12,453 nt of DNA from an uncultured Pseudodesulfovibrio sp. (GCA_947259235.1 CAMYLL010000049.1:1-12453); one strand, 5' to 3'; counted from the first letter of the stretch, positions 1 through 6,764 are shown. Notes: generated from the sequence alone by a model not told the origin. Program-made: numbers and translations.

Positions 1-418
1 GGTCGGCGAAGATGACGTTGGAGAGGCGGTAGCCGGACTTGTTCATGCGCTGCTTGAGGACGTCGTTGCGCGCGGAGTAGACCGTGAACTCAAGAAAGAT
101 GGACGACCAGTTCTTGTCGTCGAGGATGGACTCCAGAAAGTCCCAGATAATGTTCATGATCTCTTCGAGGCTCCCGGCCTCGTTCACCTTGCCGTCGCGA
201 CCTTCCCTGTAGTGGCGGAATTTCTGTTCGACGATGAGCAGGAATAGCTCGTCCTTGCTGTTCCAGTGGCGGTAGAAGCTCCCCTTTGCATAGCCCGCGT
301 GCTCGGTGATCTCCGCCACCGAGGTCTGCACGAACCCCTTGGAGCCGAAAAGCGCGAAGGCGGAGTCCATCAACTCCTGCATCGTCTGCTGGGATTTTTC
401 CTGCTGTTTCTTTGCCAT
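1..418 (-). CDS. TetR/AcrR-family transcriptional regulator, C-terminus cut off by the window edge
   Basis: Partial gene: 139 codons are visible from ATG at 418 and the frame is still open at base 2. The N-terminal half is a clear TetR DNA-binding domain. Residues about 10-55 read as helix-turn-helix, with FGSKGFVQTSVAEITEHAG followed by YAKGSFYRHWNSKDELF, the family's K-G-[ST]-[FL]-Y-x-[HY]-[FW]-x-[ST]-K-[ED]-x-L signature. The rest is the start of the alpha-helical ligand and dimerisation domain (EEIMNIIWDFLESIL, FLEFTVYSARND). TetR proteins are usually about 190-220 residues, so roughly 50-80 residues are missing. An AGGAA sequence six to seven bases before the ATG is a plausible ribosome binding site. 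The gene has its own promoter and a three-copy palindromic operator in front of it, so autorepression is likely. Its regulated target, often a neighbouring efflux gene, would lie beyond base 1 and cannot be named. The family call is firm; the ligand is unknown. Confidence 0.93.
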   Translation of the reverse strand, partial: MAKKQQEKSQQTMQELMDSAFALFGSKGFVQTSVAEITEHAGYAKGSFYRHWNSKDELFLLIVEQKFRHYREGRDGKVNEAGSLEEIMNIIWDFLESILDDKNWSSIFLEFTVYSARNDVLKQRMNKSGYRLSNVIFAD

Positions 419-439
419 GCGCGTTCCTGTTTCCTGCTG

Positions 440-488
440 CGACCGACGGTCGAAAAATGACTTGCGGTCGAAAAGTGACCGATGGTCA
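440..488 (-). promoter_or_regulatory. Three-copy operator-like palindrome array in front of tetR
   Basis: On the + strand three related 13-mers lie at an exact 18-base period: CGACCGACGGTCG (440-452), TGACTTGCGGTCG (458-470) and TGACCGATGGTCA (476-488). They are separated by AAAAA and AAAAG. The first and third are inverted repeats with 5-bp arms around a 3-bp centre. The middle copy is a degraded version. Palindromes of the GACC-N3-GGTC type are common TetR-family operators, and the array sits between the predicted tetR promoter and its start codon. Binding by the encoded TetR protein is inferred. Confidence 0.7.
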
Positions 489-500
489 TTCTTCGACGCA

Positions 501-529
501 GAGCTAGCACGGGGCCACTGCGGTGTCAA
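501..529 (-). promoter_or_regulatory. Predicted sigma70-type promoter of tetR
   Basis: Read on the minus strand, a perfect TTGACA (-35, bases 529-524) is followed by a 17-base spacer and TAGCTC (-10, bases 506-501). The -10 matches the consensus at only three positions. Transcription would start near base 494. This places the operator array in the initially transcribed region, which suits repression by blocking the polymerase. The RTX gene ends at 588 on the same strand, so this promoter would let tetR be expressed separately. Confidence 0.55.
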
Positions 530-587
530 GCCGCCAAGCGCCTGGGAGCAAAGCTTTTTAGTCCGAAATCGTTGATGAAAAGTGAGG

Positions 588-2426
588 CTAGGTCAGGGAG
601 ATGTCGTCGATGCCAAGGGAGAGGTCGCCGTTGCTGAGGGAGATGTCTGCGATGAGTGTCTCGTCGCCGGCCAGGGCGGTGTTCGGGTCGTGGTAGAGCG
701 CGCCGGAGTCGTGGCCCGTCTGGGCCCAGACAAAGGCCTCGCCCGTGATGCCGAGGTCGCCGGAATACGGTCCCTCGACGGAGTGCAGGGTGTTGGTGCC
801 GAAATCGAATTCAAGGACGTCTTCACCCGGAGCGAACTGGAGGATGCTGTCTCCCCCCTCGGCGGCCGAGGCGTAATGGAAGGTGTCGCTGCCCTGGCCG
901 CCGTAGAGGACGTCCTGCCCCCGGCCGCCGTAAAGGCCGTCATCGCCTTTGTCGCCGCAGAGCATGTCGTTGCCGTCGCCGCCCAGGAGGATGTCGTTGC
1001 CTGAATCGCCGAAGAGCGCGTCGTTGCCGCTGCCTCCCAGGAGGGCATCATGGCCGTCGCCGCCCAGGAGTATGTCTCCTTCGTCGCCGCCGTATATCGT
1101 GTCGTTGCCCGTGTCGCCGAAGAGCACGTCATTGCCCCCGTCGCCGGTCAGAAGATCGTCGCCGTCGCCGCCAAAGACGATGTCGTGCCCGCCGCCTCCG
1201 ATGAGGGTGTCGTCGCCGCTGCCGCCGTCGATCCAGTCGTTGCCGTCGTTGCCGTCAATGTGGTTGTCCAGGTCGCTGCCCATGACAGCGTCTCCGAAGA
1301 GGGAGCCGATGGCGTTGGCCGGTCCCGGGGCCTCCCCCTTGGCAGAAGCCCCGTGCAGGTCCATGGACACGGCGGCTTTGCTCCCCGAGGCATCGCTGGT
1401 GGCGTCCGGGTCCGGCTTTGGCGAAAGGTCCGGCTTCTGGGGCAGGTCAAAGGCGGATTCCTGGGACGGCGGAGAAGAGGGCTGGGCCGAGCGAATGTTG
1501 AAGGAAGGGGCGCGCATGGCGAAGGATGCGTCCGCCTTTGCGACTGGCTCAGCGGCTTTCTCTTCTGGAAAAGGGGCGTGCTCGTGGTCCGGGAGGTCTG
1601 CCTCCCGCTGCGTGAAGCTGCCCGTGCCGTCGCTGACGAGCCATGCGGTGTGGCCGTCGGAGTCGACCACGCGGATGTCGTCCAGGCCATCGTCGTTGAC
1701 GTCGCCCACGGCCAGAGAGGACGCATGGTGCGCGGGGGTGATCGCTTTGAAAGGGTCCCAGGAGCTGCCGTTGTGGGAGATCATGCCCAGGGCATCGGTG
1801 TTGCCGTTGACGGTCAGAAATTCAAGGGTCGTGTTGGAGATGTCGAAATTGCCAACAGCAAGGAGCGAGCTGTGGCCCAGAGCGGGCCAGGACATGGTAA
1901 GGACGTTCAGGACGCCCTGGCAGCTCTGGTTCAGCGTCAGGGAGTTGGTGTCGCGCACGAGGATGTCGGCGTATCCGTCGGCGTTGATGTCTTCGATCAC
2001 GATGGCCTGCGGATTATCGAAGCGGGTTCCGAGGCTCTCTTCGGTCCAGTGTCCGTCGTTGTGGAATATCTTGATGCCGGTCATGTGGCCCACCACAAGG
2101 TCTGCCTGTCCGTCGTTGTCCATATCCCCGGCGGTCATGGCCGTGGGGGTGATGAACTTGAAGATGGTGTTCGAGTAAAGGCTCTCCGCCTGCGTCCCGA
2201 GGGTGTTTTCTATCCAGTAGGGCTGGCTGTCGGGCAGGGTGACGACAATATCCTTGTCGCCGTCGTTGTCCATGTCTTCAAAAGAGACAGTGTGTGGCTG
2301 ATGGGCATTGGAGGGCAAAAGGAGAGAGGGTCCCGCGCCTGTTTCAATAGGCTCGAAATCCGCTGTGCCGAGTTGGGAATGGTTCCCGGGCTGTTCATAG
2401 CCATTCTTGGGCAGTTCGTCAGCCAA
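588..2426 (-). CDS. RTX calcium-binding protein with FG-GAP/VCBS-type repeats, probable type I secretion substrate
   Basis: Predicted 612-residue secreted or surface protein. Residues 40-270 hold regularly spaced DxDxDG calcium loops typical of FG-GAP/VCBS beta-propeller blades: DMDNDGDKD (51-59), DMDNDGQAD (101-109), DINADGYAD (146-154) and DVNDDGLDD (242-250). A degenerate copy sits near 193, so the period is about 48 residues. Residues 285-375 are a Pro/Ala/Ser/Lys-rich linker. Residues 381-517 are about 14-15 RTX nonapeptides (GGxGxDxLx) that fold as a calcium beta-roll. The last 90 residues end in ISLSNGDLSLGIDDISLT, resembling an uncleaved C-terminal type I secretion signal, and no N-terminal signal peptide is seen. 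The frame is open to a TTG at 2486, but I choose TTG at 2426 because GGGGAGGG (2439-2432) lies six bases before it and the likely promoter lies upstream. No ABC exporter, membrane-fusion or TolC gene is present nearby. Function may be adhesion or matrix binding; no enzymatic domain is seen. Confidence 0.88.
   Translation of the reverse strand: MADELPKNGYEQPGNHSQLGTADFEPIETGAGPSLLLPSNAHQPHTVSFEDMDNDGDKDIVVTLPDSQPYWIENTLGTQAESLYSNTIFKFITPTAMTAGDMDNDGQADLVVGHMTGIKIFHNDGHWTEESLGTRFDNPQAIVIEDINADGYADILVRDTNSLTLNQSCQGVLNVLTMSWPALGHSSLLAVGNFDISNTTLEFLTVNGNTDALGMISHNGSSWDPFKAITPAHHASSLAVGDVNDDGLDDIRVVDSDGHTAWLVSDGTGSFTQREADLPDHEHAPFPEEKAAEPVAKADASFAMRAPSFNIRSAQPSSPPSQESAFDLPQKPDLSPKPDPDATSDASGSKAAVSMDLHGASAKGEAPGPANAIGSLFGDAVMGSDLDNHIDGNDGNDWIDGGSGDDTLIGGGGHDIVFGGDGDDLLTGDGGNDVLFGDTGNDTIYGGDEGDILLGGDGHDALLGGSGNDALFGDSGNDILLGGDGNDMLCGDKGDDGLYGGRGQDVLYGGQGSDTFHYASAAEGGDSILQFAPGEDVLEFDFGTNTLHSVEGPYSGDLGITGEAFVWAQTGHDSGALYHDPNTALAGDETLIADISLSNGDLSLGIDDISLT
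876..1286 (-). repeat. RTX nonapeptide-coding repeat array
   Basis: This part of the RTX gene repeats every 27 bases, encoding about 14-15 consecutive glycine/aspartate nonapeptides (residues 381-517 of the protein). Examples are IGGGGHDIV, FGGDGDDLL, LGGSGNDAL and YGGQGSDTF. The DNA repetition follows from the protein motif. One unit reads CGDKGDDGL, with a cysteine that is unusual in this motif. Confidence 0.9.
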
Positions 2427-2431
2427 TGCAT

Positions 2432-2439
2432 CCCTCCCC
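2432..2439 (-). promoter_or_regulatory. Strong ribosome binding site that fixes a TTG start for the RTX gene
   Basis: On the minus strand GGGGAGGG precedes TTG (2426-2424), with six bases between GGAGG and the start codon. The alternative TTG at 2486 has no purine-rich sequence at the right distance. An ATG at 2431 is in another frame and gives only a short out-of-frame peptide. Confidence 0.65.
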
Positions 2440-2476
2440 TGATGTATCGACTCAGTGCCGTTGTTATGATCGAATC

Positions 2477-2506
2477 CCTCTATCAATATTGAATGAGGAA
2501 TGTCAA
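2477..2506 (-). promoter_or_regulatory. Possible promoter of the RTX gene
   Basis: A perfect TTGACA (-35) lies at 2506-2501 on the minus strand, 24 bases after the stop of the DUF2971 gene, in a locally AT-rich stretch. The -10 is weak: ATAGAG at 17 bases or TAGAGG at 18 bases spacing. If it is used, the transcript starts near 2471. That is downstream of the TTG at 2486 and leaves a leader of about 45 bases before the TTG at 2426. Confidence 0.4.
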
Positions 2507-2529
2507 ACGCCTGTTTTGTTTCCTAGGGG

Positions 2530-3483
2530 TCAACCGCGGAAGGGGATGTCGGATTCGAGGACAGGCACGTGCCCGTACCCCGTATGTCTCAGGAATTCCT
2601 CGATACTGCGCCGGGTTACCTGCTGGTTGACGGTGGGGCCGACACGGATTTCCCTGATGGGAAGCCGGTCGGAGCCCATGTCCTCCTTGAACGCCTCGGT
2701 ATAAAGGTCTGCCGAGTGCAGGTATGAGACTATCTTGTTCTTGGTCACCCTGTGGTGGATGTCGTTGAACTTCGAGGCATGGCTGTTGGGGACCACCATG
2801 CGGGTTTCGGCTTCGGATTCATAGGAGTTGTGCTTGAAGGCGATGAACTCCATGGCCAGGGAATCCGCCAGCCACTCGGCCCAGACGTCCTGGTCCGTCG
2901 GCGTGTCCATGCCGATGTCCGCGGCGAATTCGCGGGCGAAGCGGGCGATGGTTCGTATCAGGATGGTGGTCTTGATGTCCACGCGGTAGATGATCCGGCG
3001 AAGGGCCATGGCGGGAGCGACCACGAAGTGGCTACGGCCGTTGCGGGGGGCGCTGTCAAAGGTGATGGCCACTCCCTGCTCCCCCGGGGCATAGGCCCGC
3101 CATTGGTCGAGGCTGTCCGGCTTGGTGGAAAAGGCGCAGACGTACTGGGCTGGCTCCATCTCGTGTTCGAGGATGGTGGCCGTCTTTGTCAGAACGTTGC
3201 GGAACGGGCGGTGGCGCTTCTTGTCCAGCAGTCGCTCCAGCAGGCTGAGGACCAGCTTGCGGCCGTTGTGGTACTCCTCGGAGTCGTTGAGAAAGCGATG
3301 GTCCGAGAGCCAGAACCCGCCGGATTCTATGATGCCGACCAATCCTTTCATGGAGGTGTAGTGTGTCAGCCCGGTGTCTGCGGGGCCGAACCAGCCGCCG
3401 TCGGCGCGCTCGCGGCTGTCCCTGCTGCCGTGGGCCGCGCGCTGGTAGCCGAATTCCGGGAATGGGGCGGTTGTATCGGTCAT
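2530..3483 (-). CDS. DUF2971-family protein, function unknown
   Basis: Predicted 317 residues. The layout fits the DUF2971 family as I know it: LTHYTSMKGLVGIIESGG (39-56), then WLSDHRFLNDSEE (58-70), then CAFSTKPDSLDQWRAYAPG (116-134) and GVAITFD (137-143). After these come YESEAETRMV (221-230) and a late IREIRVGP (276-283). No signal peptide or membrane segment is visible, so it is probably cytoplasmic. I chose ATG at 3483 because it overlaps the stop codon of the AhpF-like gene as ATGA, the usual sign of coupled translation. An upstream in-frame start at 3531 would add 16 residues inside that gene. The biochemical role of DUF2971 is not established to my knowledge. The co-transcribed redox enzyme gives context but no mechanism. 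The family assignment is from remembered motif order and is fairly secure. Confidence 0.85.
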   Translation of the reverse strand: MTDTTAPFPEFGYQRAAHGSRDSRERADGGWFGPADTGLTHYTSMKGLVGIIESGGFWLSDHRFLNDSEEYHNGRKLVLSLLERLLDKKRHRPFRNVLTKTATILEHEMEPAQYVCAFSTKPDSLDQWRAYAPGEQGVAITFDSAPRNGRSHFVVAPAMALRRIIYRVDIKTTILIRTIARFAREFAADIGMDTPTDQDVWAEWLADSLAMEFIAFKHNSYESEAETRMVVPNSHASKFNDIHHRVTKNKIVSYLHSADLYTEAFKEDMGSDRLPIREIRVGPTVNQQVTRRSIEEFLRHTGYGHVPVLESDIPFRG

Positions 3484-5192
3484 GCGTTTTCCGTGTTCGA
3501 GCCGTTGGCGGGTGTCGGGGCTTTCTTCCAACGCGGATGGCTGATGTCCTCGAAGGCACTCATGGCTGCCACCGATCCCTCGCCGATGGCGGTGACGATC
3601 TGCTGCAGGCCGCCCACGAGGTCGCCCGCGGCATAGACGCCGGGGACGCTGGTGCGCATGGCCGAGTCCACCGCCACGAATCCGCTCTCGTTCAGGTCCG
3701 TGCCCAGGCTCTTGGCCAGCTCCGTGGCGGCCACCTGGCCTATGGCCACAAAGGCTCCGTCCACGGCCAGTTCCGAGGTCGCGTCGTCGCGCACGTTGCG
3801 CAGCCGCAGGCCCGTGGCCCGCTTGCCGTCGCCCATGATCTCCTCGACCACGGTGTTCCAGATGATGGGGATGCCTTCCCGCTCCACGGATTCACGCAGC
3901 GGGACCTGGGCGCGGAACTCGTCCCGGCGATGGATGATGGTTACTTCCACCCCGAGGTGCTTGAGGTGCAGGGCGTCGGTCAGGGCTGTGTTGCCTCCGC
4001 CGATGACGGCCACCTTCTTGCCTTTGTAGAGGTATCCGTCACAGGATGCGCAGTAGTTGACGCCGCGTCCGAAATAAACGTCCTCACCGGGCGCGCCGAG
4101 TTGCCTGTAGGCCGCGCCCGTGGTCAGGATGACCGTCTTGGCCGTGTAGACGCCCCGGCTGGTGGTCACGGTAAGGGATTCTCCTCGTTCGATGCCTTCC
4201 ACCTCTTCGCCCTCGTGTACCGGGATGTATTGGCGTGCGTGCTCGCTCATGATGTCCATGAGCTGTTTGCCCGGCACGCTGGCAAAGCCCGGATAGTTCT
4301 CGACAACAGGGGTCAGGGCCACCTGGCCGCCGACGATGCTCTTTTCGAGTATCACGGCCTTGAGCCCGGCGCGCACGGCGTAGATGCCTGCTGTCAGCCC
4401 GGCCGGTCCGGCCCCGACGATGACAAGGTCCACCTCGCCGGGTTCGATGCTCCCGTAGCCAGCCCCCGTCTTGCCATCCAGGAAGTCGGGCAGCGCGCCT
4501 TCCTTCTTGAGTTCCTCCGCTGACGCAAGGTGGACCATCTCGGCCACGAACCGCTCCTCGGGCATGAGGCCCAGCCCGGTGTGCGCGCCTTCGTTGATGA
4601 CCGTGTGCGGCACGGAGCCGACGTTGTATCGTTCCGCCAGCTCGGGGTTTTCGCTCATCTCTACGCACTCGGCCCTGACCAGCTTCGGCCGGGCCAGGGC
4701 GCATTTCACGGCGTGCATGACCTGACCGGGGCAGTACGGGCAGGTGGGGCTGACGAAAACCTGGACGAGGCGCTCCTCCTCAAGGGGTTCGAGGATGGAG
4801 AGGGACGTTTCCGAAAGGCCGCTGGTAGCCAGGGAAGCGAGGAAGATGGCGGTGATGAAGGATTTGCCTTCCTCGCCAAGCGGCGCACCCAAAAAGCGGA
4901 CATGGCATTTGTCCGGGTTGACGCACAGGGTGGGGGATGCGGTCACCCCCAGTTCCTTGGCCCGGTCGGACGACAGTTCGTGACGGGCAAAGGTGATCTT
5001 GTCTGTCAGGCGCGAGAGGTCGGTGGCGAATTTGGCGGTGTAGTCGCTGAATTCGTCGTTGACCCCGGCCTTGGCGAAGAGTTCCAGGGCGACCGGGTTC
5101 TTCAGGTCTGCAAAGGTTTCCTTGAGCTGTTTGCGGACGTCTTCAGGCAGGAACCAGTCCGGTTCGGTTTTCTTTCCGAATAAGGGAGTCAT
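3480..5192 (-). CDS. AhpF-like flavoprotein disulfide reductase (tandem thioredoxin fold fused to thioredoxin reductase)
   Basis: Predicted 570 residues. Residues 1-125 form a first thioredoxin-like fold with no CxxC. Residues 140-225 form a second with an active CPYC (151-154) and a cis-proline motif SVPHT (193-197). From 250 on it is a thioredoxin reductase: FAD motif GAGPAG (260-265), redox pair CASC (381-384), nucleotide motif GGGNTA (398-403) and C-terminal FAD motif VYAAGDL (519-525). The domain order is that of AhpF, which reduces the peroxidase AhpC. However, HRRDEFRA (421-428) is the NADPH-type signature of thioredoxin reductase. The CPYC-containing tandem fold also resembles archaeal-type protein disulfide oxidoreductases. 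Likely role: moving electrons from NAD(P)H through FAD to protein disulfides or a peroxidase. No ahpC is in the window. ATG at 5192 follows GAGG by six bases. It is the first gene of a probable operon with the DUF2971 gene. Confidence 0.92.
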   Translation of the reverse strand: MTPLFGKKTEPDWFLPEDVRKQLKETFADLKNPVALELFAKAGVNDEFSDYTAKFATDLSRLTDKITFARHELSSDRAKELGVTASPTLCVNPDKCHVRFLGAPLGEEGKSFITAIFLASLATSGLSETSLSILEPLEEERLVQVFVSPTCPYCPGQVMHAVKCALARPKLVRAECVEMSENPELAERYNVGSVPHTVINEGAHTGLGLMPEERFVAEMVHLASAEELKKEGALPDFLDGKTGAGYGSIEPGEVDLVIVGAGPAGLTAGIYAVRAGLKAVILEKSIVGGQVALTPVVENYPGFASVPGKQLMDIMSEHARQYIPVHEGEEVEGIERGESLTVTTSRGVYTAKTVILTTGAAYRQLGAPGEDVYFGRGVNYCASCDGYLYKGKKVAVIGGGNTALTDALHLKHLGVEVTIIHRRDEFRAQVPLRESVEREGIPIIWNTVVEEIMGDGKRATGLRLRNVRDDATSELAVDGAFVAIGQVAATELAKSLGTDLNESGFVAVDSAMRTSVPGVYAAGDLVGGLQQIVTAIGEGSVAAMSAFEDISHPRWKKAPTPANGSNTENA

Positions 5193-5233
5193 GCGCGGCC
5201 TCGTGTGGGGTTTTCTGGTTTGTCCCAGTTGAA

Positions 5234-5262
5234 AGGGTAGGCAAGGCTCGGTTCGCCGTCAA
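5234..5262 (-). promoter_or_regulatory. Predicted sigma70-type promoter of the AhpF-like/DUF2971 pair
   Basis: On the minus strand TTGACG (-35, 5262-5257), a 17-base spacer and TACCCT (-10, 5239-5234) lie just before the AhpF-like gene. The TGA stop codon of the MFS gene falls inside the -35 hexamer. Transcription would start near 5227, giving a leader of about 35 bases. This allows expression separate from the transporter gene, although read-through is also possible. Confidence 0.5.
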
Positions 5263-6764
5263 GGGCGGCGGTCGGTTCCGAGGGGGGTATCCGCTGCCGG
5301 GTCCAGCCCGATGGTGTCCAGGTCAACCCCCGTGGTCTCTATCCGATAGAGCCACGTGACCACGGCCCCGGCCAGGGAGGTGGCCACCAGGGCATAGAGG
5401 ATTGTCCGCGTGCCCAGCCCGGCCAGCATTGTGGGAAAGAGGAATGCCGTGGCCGCCGCGCCGAGTTTGGCCGCAGAGGCGGCCAGCCCCGCGCCCTTGC
5501 CCCGGATGCGGGTGGGGAAGACCTCGCCCGCGATGAGATAGGTCATGGCGTTTGGTCCGACATTGGTCATGAAGTTGAAGAGCATGAAGCCGGAATACAG
5601 GAGCAGCGTGCGGGCCGGGCCGTGGCTGTCCAGGGAGACGGCGGCCAGGGTCAGCCCGGCGGCGCAGCCGATGAAGCCGATGATCTGGAGGCGGATGCGC
5701 CCCACCCTGTCGGCCAGAAGCACGGCCCCTATGATGCCGATCAGCAGCAGCACGTCGATGAACGCCGTGCCCTTGGCCGCGAGCATGTCGTTGTGGACGA
5801 GGTCCGCCAGGTTGCGGGCGTGCCCTGCCTGTGCGCCGATGGCCGAAGCCAGGATGGTGGGCGTGAAGATGCCGATGCCGTAGGTTCCCAGATCCTGGAG
5901 GAACCACGGAACCGAGGCCAGGATGGTGGCGCGCAGCTGGCTGCCGCGAAAGAGCTGGCCGTAGCCCGCGGCGTCGTGTCCGCTCCCGCCCTCGGGGCGG
6001 CTGAGGCGCACCGTGCCGGGATAGGGCGGATCGCGCCGCAGCAGCCGTTCCGTCTCCTGTTCGGCCTCGGCCACCCTGCCCCTGTCGGCCAGCCAGGGTG
6101 CAGAGTCGGTGATGAAGAACCGGGCGACGACCACGGCCAGGGCAGGGATCACGGCGGTGGCGTACATGAGCCGCCAGGCGTTGAGGGCCGGGTCTCCGGC
6201 CAGGATGAGGTAGCCGATGGCCGTGCCTGCCAGCGCTCCAACGGCCTGGAAGCCGAAGGCGGCGAGGACCAGCCTGCCCCGGCTGGCGCTGGGAATGGAT
6301 TCGGAAATGATCATATGGGCCGTGGGATAGTCGCACCCCAGTGAAAGGCCCACCCCGAACAGGGCGCCCAGGAGCATGGCGTAGTGGGTGCTTGCAACCA
6401 GCAGCACAAGGCACAGGGTGAAAAGGGCCATCTCGGCAATGAACATGGCCTTGCGGCCGAAGCGGTCGGCCAGCCCGCCCAGGACGGTGGCCCCCATGAG
6501 GATGCCCACCAGCGGCATGGCCCCCACCGCCCCCTTGCCCGTGGCGTCCAGGTCGAACTCGCTGACGATGAGGGGCAGGGCCACGCCGGTCATGAAGACC
6601 ACCAGCCCCTCGAAGAACTTGCCCGCCGAGGCCAGGGTCCAGATGCGCCACTGCATGCGGGTCATGGGCGCTGCCGGAGCCGGTGTGCCGTCGGGCCAGA
6701 GCGGCGTCTCGTCGATATATTCCTGTACGGTTCTGGATTTGGGGCGCGGGGAATGCAGGATCAT
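5259..6764 (-). CDS. MFS transporter of the sugar/phosphate porter type
   Basis: Predicted 501-residue inner-membrane transporter with about 12 hydrophobic helices after a polar 40-residue N-terminus. The MFS loop motif GGLADRFGRK is at 96-105, and a weaker copy LADRVGR, for the second half, is at 350-356. The region GLSLGCDYPTAHMIISE (139-155), PWFLQDLGTYGIGIFTP (286-302), and FNFMTNVGPNAMT (396-408) followed by GEVFPTRIRGKGAG (413-426) resembles Pho84-like phosphate:proton symporters and sugar porters. The fold and proton-coupled mode are well supported; the substrate is not known. ATG at 6764 follows GAGG by seven bases. The gene lies 66 bases before the AhpF-like gene on the same strand, but that gene has its own apparent promoter. 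Other possible substrates are organic acids or aromatic compounds, as in related bacterial MFS proteins. Confidence 0.9.
   Translation of the reverse strand: MILHSPRPKSRTVQEYIDETPLWPDGTPAPAAPMTRMQWRIWTLASAGKFFEGLVVFMTGVALPLIVSEFDLDATGKGAVGAMPLVGILMGATVLGGLADRFGRKAMFIAEMALFTLCLVLLVASTHYAMLLGALFGVGLSLGCDYPTAHMIISESIPSASRGRLVLAAFGFQAVGALAGTAIGYLILAGDPALNAWRLMYATAVIPALAVVVARFFITDSAPWLADRGRVAEAEQETERLLRRDPPYPGTVRLSRPEGGSGHDAAGYGQLFRGSQLRATILASVPWFLQDLGTYGIGIFTPTILASAIGAQAGHARNLADLVHNDMLAAKGTAFIDVLLLIGIIGAVLLADRVGRIRLQIIGFIGCAAGLTLAAVSLDSHGPARTLLLYSGFMLFNFMTNVGPNAMTYLIAGEVFPTRIRGKGAGLAASAAKLGAAATAFLFPTMLAGLGTRTILYALVATSLAGAVVTWLYRIETTGVDLDTIGLDPAADTPLGTDRRP

Noticed and set aside
306..575. Short + strand frame over the tetR promoter
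   Set aside because: It lies antisense to the tetR coding region and its operator array, has no plausible ribosome binding site, and matches no family.
876..1286. Regular 27-base repeats resembling a repeat array such as CRISPR
   Set aside because: There are no unique spacers, and the repeats are in frame and encode RTX nonapeptides.
949..2492. Very long + strand open frames opposite the RTX gene (up to 480 residues)
   Set aside because: They are antisense to a gene with clear FG-GAP and RTX motifs. Their valine/alanine- and serine/proline-rich repetitive translations simply mirror the 27-base repeat and high GC, and no domain or good start site is seen.
5323..6651. A 442-residue minus-strand frame overlapping the MFS gene
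   Set aside because: It is an out-of-frame shadow of the transporter, rich in arginine, histidine, glycine and proline, with no membrane segments.
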